Shown: positions 52,407 through 64,000 of the stretch, in pieces
Layout: the number at the start of each line of letters is the position of its first letter
How positions within the stretch are numbered: position 1 is the stretch's first letter
DNA from: Sipunculus nudus
Lineage: Eukaryota; Annelida; Sipuncula; Golfingiida; Sipunculidae
Length of the DNA: 64,000 nucleotides
NCBI GenBank assembly: GCA_026874595.1
Contig: CM049320.1
Coordinates: 51,348,714-51,412,713, forward strand
Direction: 5' to 3'
The notes under the pieces: generated by a model
The model's database searches: none
Seen by the model: the letters and a program-made list of their open reading frames with translations, nothing else
What the model was told of the DNA's origin: nothing
Program-made: the position numbers and the translations under genes

Positions 52407-54095
52407 TTCACACATATATATATACATGCACCTGTATATTCATTTTATATTCATCTTTCTTATATTGAAAATACAGATATTCATCGTGGAATTAACGCAA
52501 ATGACACGAAATATCATCTGTTTTTGCAAATAATATAACAGACTGTTATATATGCATGTTCCTCCATTAGCCATGATTGTGATCGATTCATGGTTACCAT
52601 TGGTTACATAAGGAATATACAATTAAATCAGGGCTTAATTTATTTTGAATTTTCCTTCGCAGGTATAGCAGGAAATGCTGTAGTTACATTCAGCCTACCA
52701 TTAATTAGTAAATATTTCAAACACAAGAAGACATTCGCTACCAGCATAGTATATGCCGGAGGTGGTTGTGCCACTGCACTTTTCCCGATATTTGGGAATT
52801 TTCTCATAGAAAAGTATACGCTCCGTGGGCTATTTCTAATATATTCCGGACTGGTGCTGAACATATGTGCTGCTGGGGCCCTCTTGAATCCGGCATCGGG
52901 GACGCAACACTCTAAACGAAGGTTTTCCTGTGGTGCCGTACATTACGACAAAAATTTAGAGGATGTTATTACCATATCTGTAATACGGGTTGAAGATCAG
53001 TCCACCATTACAAGTAGCATTGGTTCAACTTCATGTGACGCCAAAGGTGAAAGTTCTCATTCTCGGGATATGGAATGCAAGGATACTACAAGAAACAGTA
53101 GCCTGGTGCAACGGGTTTGCACCTTCAGATGCATACTCTATATAGTGGGCCTGCTGTTCGCTCAGTTCGGCTATTATACCTGTTCATTCTTTCTTGCCCC
53201 GTTCATGTCTGATTTAGGCTACAATGAAAGTCGTATTTCCCTGGTTCTTGCAATATTTGGTGGCACAGACGCTTTTGGAAAGCTTCTCTTCGGATACATT
53301 GGTGATATGAAAGTGTTTGACCGAAGCACACTGCTGTGTTTTGCACTATTCGTTTGCGGCCTCGCGACGTCTTGGGTTCCGAGTATATTGGATTTGGTAT
53401 AGGACTATGCTATACTTTATCAGACACGGCTTTGACTATCAGTCCCATCATTGGAGGTACGTTTTTTATCTGTTGTAGAACATCCCATCTATCCAAGATA
53501 GATAGTGGTGTCTTGGTCAAAAGCGTCTTTTTATCTGGGAGAGAAGCAGCGGGACACGCGAGGTCTAAGCGTAATAGGGAGATTGGCGAAGTTTATTGCC
53601 GGTTAGGTATAGTAGACACAGCGACTGTCTGGCTTTGAGCGCTTGCCGGATGACTGTCAGTATAATTTGTTTCGGCTTTATAATAACAATGCTACTAGAC
53701 TAGGCATCATTTAATCCATATTATTGGAGTTAAGATTCTATTTCTCCTTTATTTCTTTTGAGCGAGAATCGTGATAAAAAATTTGGGAACTTCAGGCATG
53801 GTCTCTACTTGCAGCCCAATGGTCTGAAGTAGTTTTACGGTTTTATTTTCAGACAAATAAGTCAAACTTTAACCTTCAAATATCGACCATAGCATTATAT
53901 GACTATTATTATTTGTACAATGATTACATCTTGCTTTACTATTTATTGTCTTTGTGTCCAGGTATTATGAAGGAGATGACGGGAACCTATGTTGTGTCCT
54001 ACATGGTAGGGCCCGGCGCTTACTTCACAGCGGTAGGATTGTGCCTTTTATCCAGACGAACATTAAGGATGTCGAGGATATCAAATACAAAATGA
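50622..54095 (+). pseudogene. SLC16-like gene, copy B, with a 109-bp deletion
   Basis: Exons 50622-50688, 51176-51319, 51775-51918, 52663-53456 and 53962-54095 match copy A exon for exon (67, 144, 144, 794, 134 nt). Exon 4 is exactly 109 nt shorter. Sequence between GCCTCGC and GACGTCTTGGG (46153-46262 in copy A) is missing at about 53365. The frame then runs into TAG at 53400-53402, losing the last helices. Copy B keeps Leu where copy A has its stop. Start, splice sites and terminal exon are otherwise intact. Confidence 0.85.
52354..52396. repeat. (AT)n microsatellite in copy B intron 3
   Basis: About 43 bp of alternating AT. Copy A has a shorter AT patch at the homologous place (about 45330). 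Confidence 0.9.
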
Positions 54096-55500
54096 GTCGG
54101 GATGTATACTGAATGTTGTCCTAGCAACATCGTACACTTAATTACTGTGTTCGTCCTATTTTATAATTTTTTTAATCTGTAAAGTTTAATTTAATTTTAT
54201 GAAGCGAAATCACAGGTAAAAGAAAATAATTGAAGAAAACAAATTTACAGACAAAAAAATAAAATTTTTGTTCTGCAAGTTACGTGACATGTTTTGAGCG
54301 ATAAGAATACTCTCTTACATAACAGCGCTTTATCTGCTGTTAATATCAGTAAATGTTAAGATATGTAGTCAGATTCTCTATTCTAAGGTTGTTAGTGCAA
54401 TACTGATTCAGGATAATTAACAACATATTTCGGTTTACTTTGCTTGATGAGAAAATGTGAGGGGATAATCCACAGGTGTACAGACAGAAGAACACCCTAT
54501 CCTGAAATAAGATCCCAGCTCATATCCCCAGGTCCCGCCTGGTCGATAGACCCGGTTACAGAATATTATAATTTTCTTCTCCCTCATCACATATTATTGA
54601 ATATATATATTGTTTATATTTTCAACACATTCATAATAATGCCTGTATGTTAACATGTAGGTTAATTGAGTGAAGCGTGGCGCATACAACATACTATACT
54701 TTGAATGATTATTGAGGAAAATAGGACACCCTATAAATCACTTTGTCAAAAAATTATGTTATCTTGCCGTTAAATGCATTATGGTAGACTGTATACGTGA
54801 CTTTTGCGTGCAAAAGTGTAGGGAAGAAAACGGCGCGAGAGGATTATACATGAAATTAGAAATATCTTCCGCTTGTTCTTTGTTTGTGATTTAAAGTTTC
54901 CCTTAGTAAATTTCAAATTGGTCAAATGAATGTTTCATAAGTTGAATCAAACTGCACCCTTGAACCCACAGAGACAACGAATAAGCTTTGTCCTCACTAA
55001 GCATAGTCAAACAAATGAACCCTTTCGAGAATTGAATGATTTGCAAATGCATTTTTCCTTTCGAGGAAAACTTTATTTCATTTTAGGGATCTAAACCTTC
55101 CCAGCTTATGAATCATACTTACTGATGGAAACCCAAGCCTTTTAATACTCCTCGGTCTGTCCCTCACTCAGGATAACTTTACATGATGACTGGTATTATG
55201 CTGAGATAAATACTGAGGATATGCTTGGATTCTGCCGAAGACACGCAATCACCAGTACAGGAGAAGAGCTGCGATCAGCACTGGAGGTCTGCTGAGAATA
55301 AGGTCTTGTCTAAAATAAATTTCAATGATAGTTGAAATAAAATGCAAAATTCGAACCGTTTTTACATTCGTCGTGTCACGTTTTGTTGCCAGTACGGCCT
55401 ATCATTAAGCATTAATATATTTTTAAAATTGTACCTCATATTTGAGATATCCGGGCAGTACAAAGTTTCTCTTCTCAGAGAGTTTGGTCGTTGTTTTCTA
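54096..55500. other. Flank of transporter copy B
   Basis: Homologous to 46987-48915, with deletions. No gene recognised. Confidence 0.6.
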
Positions 55501-55599
55501 ACATGTCTAATAATTATGGACCTCTTGCAGTCAACTTGTGGGTAGGCCTATTTCATATGTATGAACTTACTGAAATCATGCGGCTGAAATAACCATGAT

Positions 55600-56380
55600 T
55601 TCGCAGAACTTTTGAACAGGTTTCGTGAAGGACAACACACAAAAGGTGATATTGATACCCTCTAATCTTGCTTTGTTACTACCAACAGTTCATATCCATC
55701 ACAAACTACACATTTGTTTACAAACAATAATTCTTTGGACAATCATAATATGCAAATATTCCAGTGTACTAACACAACTGAGGTAATAATAATTGAAACA
55801 GTTATAACAGATGTGACAGTTGATGTAAAGAAAATATTTTTTTCTAGAATACCTGATAACCCATCAAAAACTGCAGGTTTGCTGAAAACGCTTCAGATTG
55901 CTGTTGGTTAACCATGTGATATAACCTGCAATATAGCAGGTAAGGTTGGCATCACTAATGGTTGTTCTTGTATATTGAAGCACATACGATATCTGCATAG
56001 CAAAACTGTACCAAGTATTCTTTGGGTTCAGTTTGAAGATTCAAATGTTGTCTCAGACACCAGGGGATATTATGCCAACTTTTACACTCAAGGAATATTC
56101 AAAGAATGGACACCACTTTTTGTCACCAAGCGGACATTCCATACAGGCAGGAGAAATATACTGGTAACTCGTTCTCAGTTTCCATTAAAAATTGGTGCTG
56201 CTTAAACAATATGGAAGGCAAAAGGTAGTTCACTTTATCAGGTGGTTGTTGATATGACAAGTACCAGGAAACTCAGGCATGCACATTATGATGCTTCAAG
56301 TAGAACAAGAAGTATGGATGGCTTGTATGTATTAAATTTAGATGAAAAACAAAATATCATCTTCCACTGGTGACATCTGA
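55600..56380 (+). pseudogene. Helentron helicase (PIF1-type) C-terminal remnant
   Basis: Broken frames read, in order, like the end of a Helitron/Helentron Rep-helicase. First comes a segment around FREGQHTKGDIDTL, then DNPSKTAGLLKTLQIAVG and CNIAGKVGITNGCSCILKHI. Next are EWTPLFVTKRTF, FPLKIGAA*TIWKAKGSSLY with VVVDM (helicase motif V region), and HYDASSRTRSMDGLYVLNLD (motif VI region, usually YVALSR). Stops lie at about 55908 and 56203. The Rep and N-terminal helicase parts are absent. Confidence 0.8.
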
Positions 56381-57133
56381 AATGACCAGACTGTGTAATG
56401 ATGCAAAACTTGCTATTAATTTTATACCACTAACTCCTGTACCAACTGATACACACAAAATAATGTACCATAAAACAAGATCTCTTCATTTGCATATCTC
56501 TTCATTTGTGATATCTGATTGTCATTTCCTTAAAACCCATATCATTGCTTTGGAAGAAACTCGTTTGTGTTCCTTTGATCCGGATGATCAATATTGTATC
56601 CCAAACTCAGGCTGATACGAAATGGTCATCAAATAACAGTTTCAACATGTCCATTAAAAAGACCACACTATGGTTTTGCATTCTATGTGCACAAAGATCC
56701 CTGCCCATTTGTTGAAGTGCATCGTCATTCCAGTGGAAACATTGATGCATCTATATTATTGATAAATACTCATAGGTCTTCTTTACAGCTGATCATTGTG
56801 TACAGATCCCCTGAATCAAAACTGTCTGACTTATTATCAAAACTTACCCAACTTATGACACATGTTGATGTACAAAAACCATTGTTGATAATTGGAGATT
56901 TCAATATTGATGTTACTAAACAGAACAATATATCAGCCTTGAATGACCTTTCACATATTCTACAATCTCAACAACTTTTAACAGAAGAGACAACTGATCA
57001 TGGAACTCTTATTGATCTGGTGTTTTCAAATTTCCCTGATGCTACAACTTCAACAAAAGAGGCCACATGGTCTGATCATAAAGCCTTGTTCACACCTGTT
57101 CCAAAGAGTGTTTTCCAGTCTCATCCAAGTTGA
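56381..57133 (+). pseudogene. AP-endonuclease-like (EEP) domain of the Helentron, decayed
   Basis: It follows the helicase end, the Helentron order. Motifs: HIIALEETRL (metal-binding Glu), YGFAFYVHKD, LIIVYRSPES, LLIIGDFNID (catalytic Asp-Asn), and the closing SDHKALF (catalytic Asp-His). A frameshift near 56605 separates the first motif from the rest. The 3' part (about 56615-57133) is still open. A LINE endonuclease is the alternative, but the upstream helicase and lack of RT argue against it. Confidence 0.8.
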
Positions 57134-57459
57134 TAATTTTTATCTTTGTGCATAATGAATTTGACTCGATTGTTTGATAATGGTATGATTTTTTTTATTA
57201 TTATAGACATTTAAATTTACCAAAAATTAAATTGTTCTTGGTATGGACAATTTGATCACTGCTTGTGTACTTTTAGTTCAGATTTTATGTGTCTGTTATG
57301 CTTCAGATCTTCTAAGGCTACATTTACATTGGTCGCATGTTGAAATTAATCAGTATAACCCTAATACATAAAAACTCTTCAAGTCATTTTTGCGGACACG
57401 TGCCAAATATATACAACATGTTGGATATTTGAAACAATCAAGTTAATAAGAACAATGTT
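57134..57459. other. Unassigned stretch before the orphan exon
   Basis: AT-rich. No clear Helitron 3' hairpin was found. Homology with block A starts only about 20 bp before the orphan exon. Confidence 0.5.
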
Positions 57460-57482
57460 TTACTGTAAGTTTTTGTTTTCAG

Positions 57483-57610
57483 GTGCCTTTCCTGCCCACC
57501 AGATGCGATGGAATCGAGACGGTAATGCACTGTTATTACTAGGTATAGGACAGATATGTATGTGTGACTTCTCTGGCGAGAATCAGGGTGCCGATCACAG
57601 TACTCCCTGA
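57483..57610 (+). pseudogene. WRAP73: Orphan duplicate of WRAP73 terminal exon
   Basis: 128 nt, the same length as exon 14. The frame is open to the same TGA (57608-57610) and the acceptor TTTGTTTTCAG is intact. Substitutions include WHPDG to WNRDG, losing the usual WD-type turn, and CYFSEEN to CDFSGEN. No other WRAP73 exon precedes it. Confidence 0.9.
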
Positions 57611-59528
57611 GGAGGAAAAGGTGGTGATGGATCCTATCATTAATCTTCATAGGAATGTTTGTGTTTGCTGCAAGTTCCACTTATTGATGTCTAAACACAG
57701 GACTCCAAACCTGGCAAAATGTTCTGCTGAACAGTGGCATCAGGAAAGGGGAAAAAAAATAACTGGACCCAGCTATCTTTTTGTGTCATTGAAATAGTGG
57801 AAACCTTTCAGTTATGTTTGAAAATAGTAATTTATTACACGGTACTTGGCTTTGCACAAAACATAGTTACGTGAGGTCTTAATTAACAAAGGGTTTCTCA
57901 CATATGCATTTTTAGACTATTGCCGTTAAGCTATTTATTATGGTTTTCCGTTGACTGTACTAAGGTAACTCACACAAGTTTTGCTTTGATTCTTTCTACC
58001 AAGAATGATGAATTTAGTTAACATTTTGAAGGCTGTTTTGCAGTTACAAATTTGCCAGGATGTTCAGAATTACAAACTGATGACTTTTCAATGTTCCAAC
58101 TCTTTTATGCTCTTTATATTAGACCCCGCTTTGAGGACGACCTCAAAAACGCGACCACTTTATCAAGGTACCTTTTGTGGTCAAAATTTTGAGGTTTAAC
58201 TGTACACATAAAGAGAGAGATAGTATAGATTATATTTGACCCAAACAAAAATGATGAATATGTGCAAAAAGAGCCGTTAGATCAGTGCCTTAGATTTTTT
58301 TTTCTAATTAATATTAGGACTATGTAAGATGCGGATTGTGACCGTCATATATTTGTTTATACTACAGGTGCTAGCTGTTAGATAATCGAAAATATATATT
58401 TTTTTAATGTAAAAAATACTTATCCATGACTGTGTACTAAATTTAAACACATCTTTTCTACATGATGAAATCTTTGCATCTTCATGTAAAAGAATCCCCG
58501 CCAACCCTTTTTGGGAACAGCCAAACACCCAAGGGGAACAAAATATATACACTTTGTAGTTCCATCAAATGAAATTTATTTACATTTGAAAGGAAAAAGT
58601 CATTCACTTCCGGTAATTGTAGAAACCCGGGAATATAAAACTAATTATGAACCTGAATATGTGGATTTATATTAGGAGGAGAATATAAGGTATAATGTTT
58701 TTAATTAGTGACTACAGTGTCTACAGACAATCATGATAAACTCATCATAAATCAGCCAGGCACTAGAGAATTAATTGTGCAACGTGTTGCTACACCACTC
58801 CAGAAACAGCCCACACACATATGCAGCAAGAGTTAGCTTGTCAGTTCAAGGTGGCCCTCTGTCTTGAAGCCAGATTTATAGTTTAGACATGCTGTGACCT
58901 TAAATTCTGCTAATGTGCCGACTGTACAACATGTTGCATGAAAATAGAAAATGTTCTGTTTCTTGATACATTATTCACAGCACTTTGAGCATGACACATT
59001 TTGCCTTACATATATGCGACATGTTTCGCAAGGTGCGCGTTCTGCATGCTGTTGTTTGAAAAATGTCCAAAATGCACTGGGAAAACACAGGAAAACTGAT
59101 TTTGTGACTGTGCGAGCATACACATCTATTTTATTGTGTTTCCTTGCATTTGATAAATCTTTTTTGCTATTTGTTTACCTCATCAGAGATTTGTGTATAT
59201 GCTTTCTGATTATACATAATCATATTGTTGACAGGCAGTGTAACTAGCCTGTGGTCCTGAAAATAAAAATCTGTCACAATATTTTGTTTGCCCCTCCCAG
59301 TCGGCCCCTGTGAGCTTTATATTTTGATAGGCAATGTGCCCCAAGTCAGTTTTTCTTTCTAAAATATTATCGTCAGGTGGTGATTACCTCTAGGCTGTTT
59401 ACCAAAACTGAGTGCATTAGACATGCCCTGTCAGTATTTCATAAAAGTGGCATTTTGTTTAGAGATTATTCATATTCTTGGCAATGTTTTACAAATCACC
59501 TCACATATGGAATACTGGAATATATGAT

Positions 59529-59579
<51 letters not shown>

Positions 59580-61504
59580 GAAGTTTCTTAAGAAGTATCT
59601 CATGCTGTATAATTGTTCAAAAACTGCGCTATTTGGTATTGCAGTGCTGTACACAGAGCACACAAGCCTTGCTAGGACTGATTGATTTGCAGGAGTTTCT
59701 TTATATATGTATCATGACCATTTTATATGTTAGATAATGTTTGTACTGGAAGAGATCTGCCGTCAAAAGTTGACGGGCTTTATTATCTCAAATTCAGCGG
59801 TTGTGATCATTTACACCACCCAGTGTACATATTGAATTAATAATAAACATATTTTTTTCATGATATACATGTTAGTGTAAACGTACTGTGCACATGTGCA
59901 CTTGTTTGGCAGATGGGCACGGATTATTACGGTTCACGCCTACTTGAAATGTCTTGATGTTACTGCCAACCCAGTCTCATATCTACTAGCAGAAATATTA
60001 CATATAAATTTATTTGTAACTGTATAGTGAAAACAGTAGCGCAAGCGAGACCGATATTATTAATATGACTGTTGTAACTCCACACATAAGTAATCATACT
60101 GTAGGTTAAACAAAAAAAAGTTGTCATTCAATTAAGTCTTAAATGTAAAATTTATGTGTTTAATTTTATTTTTAAACGTTACTATTATGGGTCGCTTTCA
60201 CTCAAATTTCCGGGGCATTTCTTTTTTGCTCCATTGCACCCCTGAACTTACTTAACTGTCACAGGACGTTCCCTGTAACTAATGGTAAAACACTGACCAA
60301 AATCCCAATATAACCTTGAAATGTCAGCCTTTTTGTAGTTTACGTTTATACCGGACCTCCCAACAAGCCTATACCACCAATGATCGGGATAATGGAGCCT
60401 TATCACCAGGAAGACAGAAACACAGCTGTGCCCATTAAGCACTGCAAAAACCGGTATTGCTCATTTAATCATTCTCAAGGGTTTTCTTTAAACAAAAAGG
60501 CGTAATATGATAAATTGTCAAACAAAGTAAAATCAATTCCTCACAAAATTTAACGAAGATGGAATTCTCGTTTCTGTCCTATATAACTGTCCTATATAAC
60601 AAGACAAATGCAAGAACTACTGGGCAGCCAATCAATTTCTTAGAGTGGACAAAATCAGAGAACTGCTATCACTGATATCCTGGCCTACCGAGGACATCTT
60701 TCTAGGCTGTACTTTGATTAACTGATGGCCTGTTGTCATTTAAAATGCAGAGGGTCAGCCGATATTTCCCGGTATTTATGTTCCCAAAATTTAGGTTTTT
60801 TTCGCTATAACAGATCAAAAACTGACACTGGCGATAATAATTTCAAATTTAAACCAAAAATTGAAAATTTATTTAGTGTCTGAATGTGGACCTAATTCCT
60901 ATTAATAGACTGGTTGGCCCACATTAAGATTACCTGGCAATAGAATACAACAGTGGATGGTACACTTGCACCATTTAGTGATGTTTTCAAAAAAGAGCTT
61001 GGTGTCTTGCGGAATATAAAAATGGAAATAAACCTCAATCCTCAATGCACCAATTGCGTCATCAAAGTTATTCCAGAAGTTATTAAAGGACGGCCAATGT
61101 ATGAGATACACTGCATATAGTAAATTGGCCGGGAACAATTCTGGAAATACTCTGGAATCAAATCTGGACATACACGAACATTAATAATAGAGATACACTG
61201 AGAGCAATATATGAAATACATTGGGATCAGTTCTCATGGAGATTCCGTAAAATGAATACTGGATATTGGCTTGAATCAACACTCCAGATAAACATTGCGA
61301 CTGAGACTTTAAATACTCTGGAATAAATACCATACAGATTACTATAATAGATAAAGGGAAATAGGCCAAGTTACGCCATGAGCAATTATTGAGACAAAAG
61401 AGAATAATCACGGAATATGTGCTGGATCAGCACTTGAGACTAACTTTTATAAAATCGACAATACAGTTAAAACTGTTTCAACGGACAGCAATACAAAGAA
61501 GAAC
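57611..61504. other. Block C 3'-flank sequence
   Basis: Non-coding duplicate of 37310-41324 with insertions and deletions. It lacks the GTCCCCC-family element at 39275 and has an (AT)n tract at about 59533-59577. Confidence 0.75.
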
Positions 61505-61790
61505 TTAGAGCTACACTGGTTAGAGCTTTATACCAATAAGAGAGCTACACTGGAGCTTCACATTAATACGAAAGCTACACTTGAATTAAACATAAATACG
61601 AGGGCTACCCTGGAGCTTTACACCAATACGCAAGCTACACTGGAGCTTCCCATCAATACGGGAGCTACATTTTACCTTCGCTTCAATACGGGAACTACAC
61701 TGGTGTTTTACACTAATCTGTATGCTTCGCTGGAGCTTCACATCAATGCGGGGGCTACACTGGACCTTCTTGTCAATACCGGAAATATCT
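61505..61790 (+). repeat. ~30-bp tandem array, block C copy
   Basis: About ten GAGCTACACTGGAGCTTCAC units, homologous to 41325-41765 but with fewer copies. Confidence 0.88.
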
Positions 61791-62314
61791 TGGCATCAGC
61801 ACTTGAGATCTACTGGGGCTAATATCAATGCTACACCGGAGAGGTTTAATAAGTGCATAATACATGTAGAGATTATTAGCGTTAGGGAGCCTGAATGTTA
61901 TTAATAAATGCATGGCTTACATGTCTTTAATTCTGCTTTATTTTTCAGGGTATGTTAAAATCCTAACCCTAGCATATTTTTTATCAATTAGCGAACATTC
62001 TGCATCTACAAATAAATTATTTATGCCTGCTGTTTACACATAAGTTATTTAAATTGCAAAAGAGCAAATTTCGATAGTTTGATATGATTAGTGCGATCAT
62101 GCGGTCATGTTTCACTATGACTTGCAGTGTTTCTTATGGCGTCACATGAGAGTATAACATAAAATATTTATGACAGAAATAAGCATACAAAGGCGATACA
62201 AATCGGCCGCCACTGGCTGAAACACAGTTTCCGTACCAAGGTGCAATCACCTTCAACTTGCGCATCTATTTGTTCATTTTACTGTTGTATCAGTATTTAT
62301 ATATCAACCTGGAT

Positions 62315-63897
62315 ATGAAATCATCGGGTAATTCGAAGACCTCAAAGCGTGACCCACTGTGGGCTTGGGTTGCTCTGGCAGGTAATATTCTGTTTGATTG
62401 TTGTTTATTATCAGCATATCATGTTACTTCGTGTCAAAGGTAATCCCGTTGTCGTTCTGAAACTGTAGTATTTAATACAAAAACTTTACTTTTCATATTA
62501 GGAAATGTTTTGACGTTCAGTTGATCTCTATTTGTCCAGGTATAAATACAAAATACAGGCCACATCCACTCTCTTTGGTCCGAATACACTGGAACTAACA
62601 CAGAGCAAAAAACAAGACCAACGGGAGAGGATTTTGCCTGTTAATACATTGGAGCCGGATGCACAGTGCAATACCAAGCTCTCATTCGTCTGATTACACT
62701 TCTTTGCTCTGTGCCCACCATGGTTGTGTAACCCAGAAAATCTTGCTTTCCAAAGCAGTGGTTAAAACAAAAAGATATATGGAACGACTGCAGTGCATAA
62801 ATACTGCGTGAAGAGCTTGACTATAGTTCAATATTATAGGCCTTCTAATACAATAAGTTAAGATTATACAATCGAGTCCTAACAGAATAATTAATTTGAA
62901 ATCTCTGTCAACTCTTAGGCGGTTTTTAATTTGTCTGATTTTATGTCGTTCTGTCCGACGAGTCTCTTTTCTGTTTTTCTTCTAACATTTCTTTTTTATC
63001 ACTGACCTTCTCTCCTTTTCGCTATTTGTTGACTGTACACCTTTTCACCGTCATTACCTCACTCATGCTCTCTTTACTTTACTTATGTTTTGTTGTTGTT
63101 GTTGTCCTTCTTTCTTACGTTCTTTCCCTATTATTCTTTACCGTCCTTTCTAACGTTTCTTATTATAGGTATAACATACTCCTTCATGTTGATTTCATCT
63201 TTCGTGAATTACCAAGGAATGTTATACGTAGAGTTCTTGGATGTGTACCAGGCTGGCCCAGTCGGAACCAGTTATATAGCGACGGTATTGGGATTTACAG
63301 GCATCTTTACAAGTATGTCAATGTTATTCACACAAGTCTGCATAATGAAATACCTCTATCATGACCTCAACAGTGGATAATAAGCTTTTACATATTATGA
63401 CTATTTTGAAAGTAAAAGAGATAACTGGATATATAACAGATCATTTTTCAGACTTTTATCATGAAATAATAAGCATTTTTAATATGATTCTATCCGGTTT
63501 CACTTATAACACTCGGGCTCGTTTAAAAACTAATTTCTGTAAAAATTAATTATTTAAAACAAATTAGTACAAACTATTACCTGAGCCGATTAATGTCGTA
63601 CTATCAAGCTTCTCTTTAAAACCCGAGCTTGATTTACAGTTGCCTGTAAAAACTTATTTTTGAGCCCTCCAATCACTATACAGAACCTGGGAGCCCAACG
63701 TGATAATATATTAATATTCATAATTTCATGTATATTCCTTGTCCCAGGTTGGCCACTAGGGGCGCTGACTGACTACTTTAGCGTTCGGATGATGATGATA
63801 GTTAGTGGTTTGTTGTGTTGTGCGGGGACCCTCCTTGCCGCATTTTCCAACAGTATCACTTTGCTGATAGTTTCGCTAGAATAGGGAATCATTTTTA
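62315..63897 (+). pseudogene. SLC16-like gene, copy C, 5' part only, with an in-frame stop
   Basis: Exons 1-3 lie at 62315-62381, 63169-63312 and 63748-63897 (67, 144, 150 nt) with intact splice sites; the remaining exons are beyond the window. Exon 3 is 6 nt longer than in A and B. An added GAATAG near 63879-63884 puts TAG (63882-63884) in frame, after the third hydrophobic segment. Exon 1 is MKSSGNSKTSKRDPLWAWVA. Copy C has neither the stop of copy A nor, as far as visible, the deletion of copy B. Confidence 0.82.
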
Positions 63898-63919
63898 GTG
63901 AGTTCATTTATATTAATAA

Positions 63920-64000
63920 AGTATCCATCTATCTATATATTTGTCTATCTATCTGTTTATCTATCTATCTATCTACCTATCTATTTACCTATCTAACTAT
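63920..64000. repeat. (CTAT)n tetranucleotide running off the window
   Basis: The interrupted CTAT/CTAC repeat of copy C intron 3, cut by the window end. Confidence 0.9.

Larger units (their letters stand above)
49660..55500 (+). repeat. Segmental duplication block B (transporter copy B)
   Basis: It matches block A from the CTGGAGATATACTG-type repeats and the AAAGAGCAAAGTTTGATAG 5' flank, through the gene and its 3' flank. It lacks the WRAP73 terminal exon. Confidence 0.8.
57460..64000 (+). repeat. Segmental duplication block C (continues beyond window)
   Basis: It carries the WRAP73 terminal exon, its 3' flank, the GAGCTACACTGGAGCTTC array and transporter copy C, in the order of block A at an offset of about 20.0-20.3 kb. 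Confidence 0.87.

Noticed and set aside
56594-57133. LINE (RTE/CR1-type) endonuclease
   Set aside because: The EEP motifs alone would fit, but the directly upstream PIF1-type helicase segments and the lack of any RT fit a Helentron better.
58123-58205. Possible pogo-like MITE (GAGGTTTAACTGTA at right)
   Set aside because: The right end resembles a pogo-type terminus but no matching left end was found. Too short to support.

Overview
This is animal nuclear DNA: intron-rich, AT-rich and packed with mobile elements. The intron architecture, the gene content and a repeat set with GTCCGTC tracts and AAGGTCAAGGTCAC motifs suggest a mollusc, probably a bivalve. The species is an inference, and nothing in the window fixes it.

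Layout. (1) 1.29-8.04 kb holds a young Ty3/gypsy-type LTR retrotransposon. It has two 1147-bp LTRs, a perfect 5-bp target duplication (CGGAG), an open gag-protease-integrase frame, and then only the end of reverse transcriptase plus RNase H. Integrase lies upstream of RT/RNase H, the order of Gmr1-like elements, and the RT core is deleted. (2) 10.67-37.31 kb, + strand, is the WD40-repeat gene WRAP73 (WDR8). Thirteen coding exons join in phase to 428 codons and a stop; only the first coding exon was not found. (3) 42.3-64.0 kb holds three tandem copies (A, B, C) of one SLC16/monocarboxylate-transporter-like gene. Each copy has a different lesion: a nonsense codon in A, a 109-bp frameshifting deletion in B, and an in-frame stop from a 6-nt insertion in C, which runs off the window. 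Copy C is preceded by an orphan copy of the WRAP73 terminal exon at 57.48 kb, so the repeated block reaches back into WRAP73. (4) 55.6-57.13 kb, between blocks B and C, is a decayed Helentron (PIF1-type helicase end plus AP-endonuclease-like domain).

The WRAP73 introns and 3' flank carry two unusual layers. First, minisatellites have grown from exon ends. The last 26 nt of exon 3 plus 15 nt of intron are repeated about 30 times, and the last 35 nt of exon 10 plus 14 nt of intron about 9 times, so both arrays repeat the 5' splice site. Decayed duplicates of the starts of exons 2 and 8 lie just upstream of those exons. Second, several non-autonomous elements share one plan: a hairpin at the left end, the same arm inverted near the right end, internal tandem units with AGGTCA motifs in the longer ones, and a 3' hairpin followed by CTAG or CTTG, all between T residues. 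This fits Helentron-associated (HINE/DINE-1-like) elements. tRNA-type SINEs, a pogo/Tc1-like TIR element, a 120-bp perfect palindrome and long (AT)n tracts complete the picture.

WRAP73 is the only gene here that looks intact. The transporter copies look dead or dying unless the lesions are assembly errors or alleles. All counts and comparisons were made by eye.
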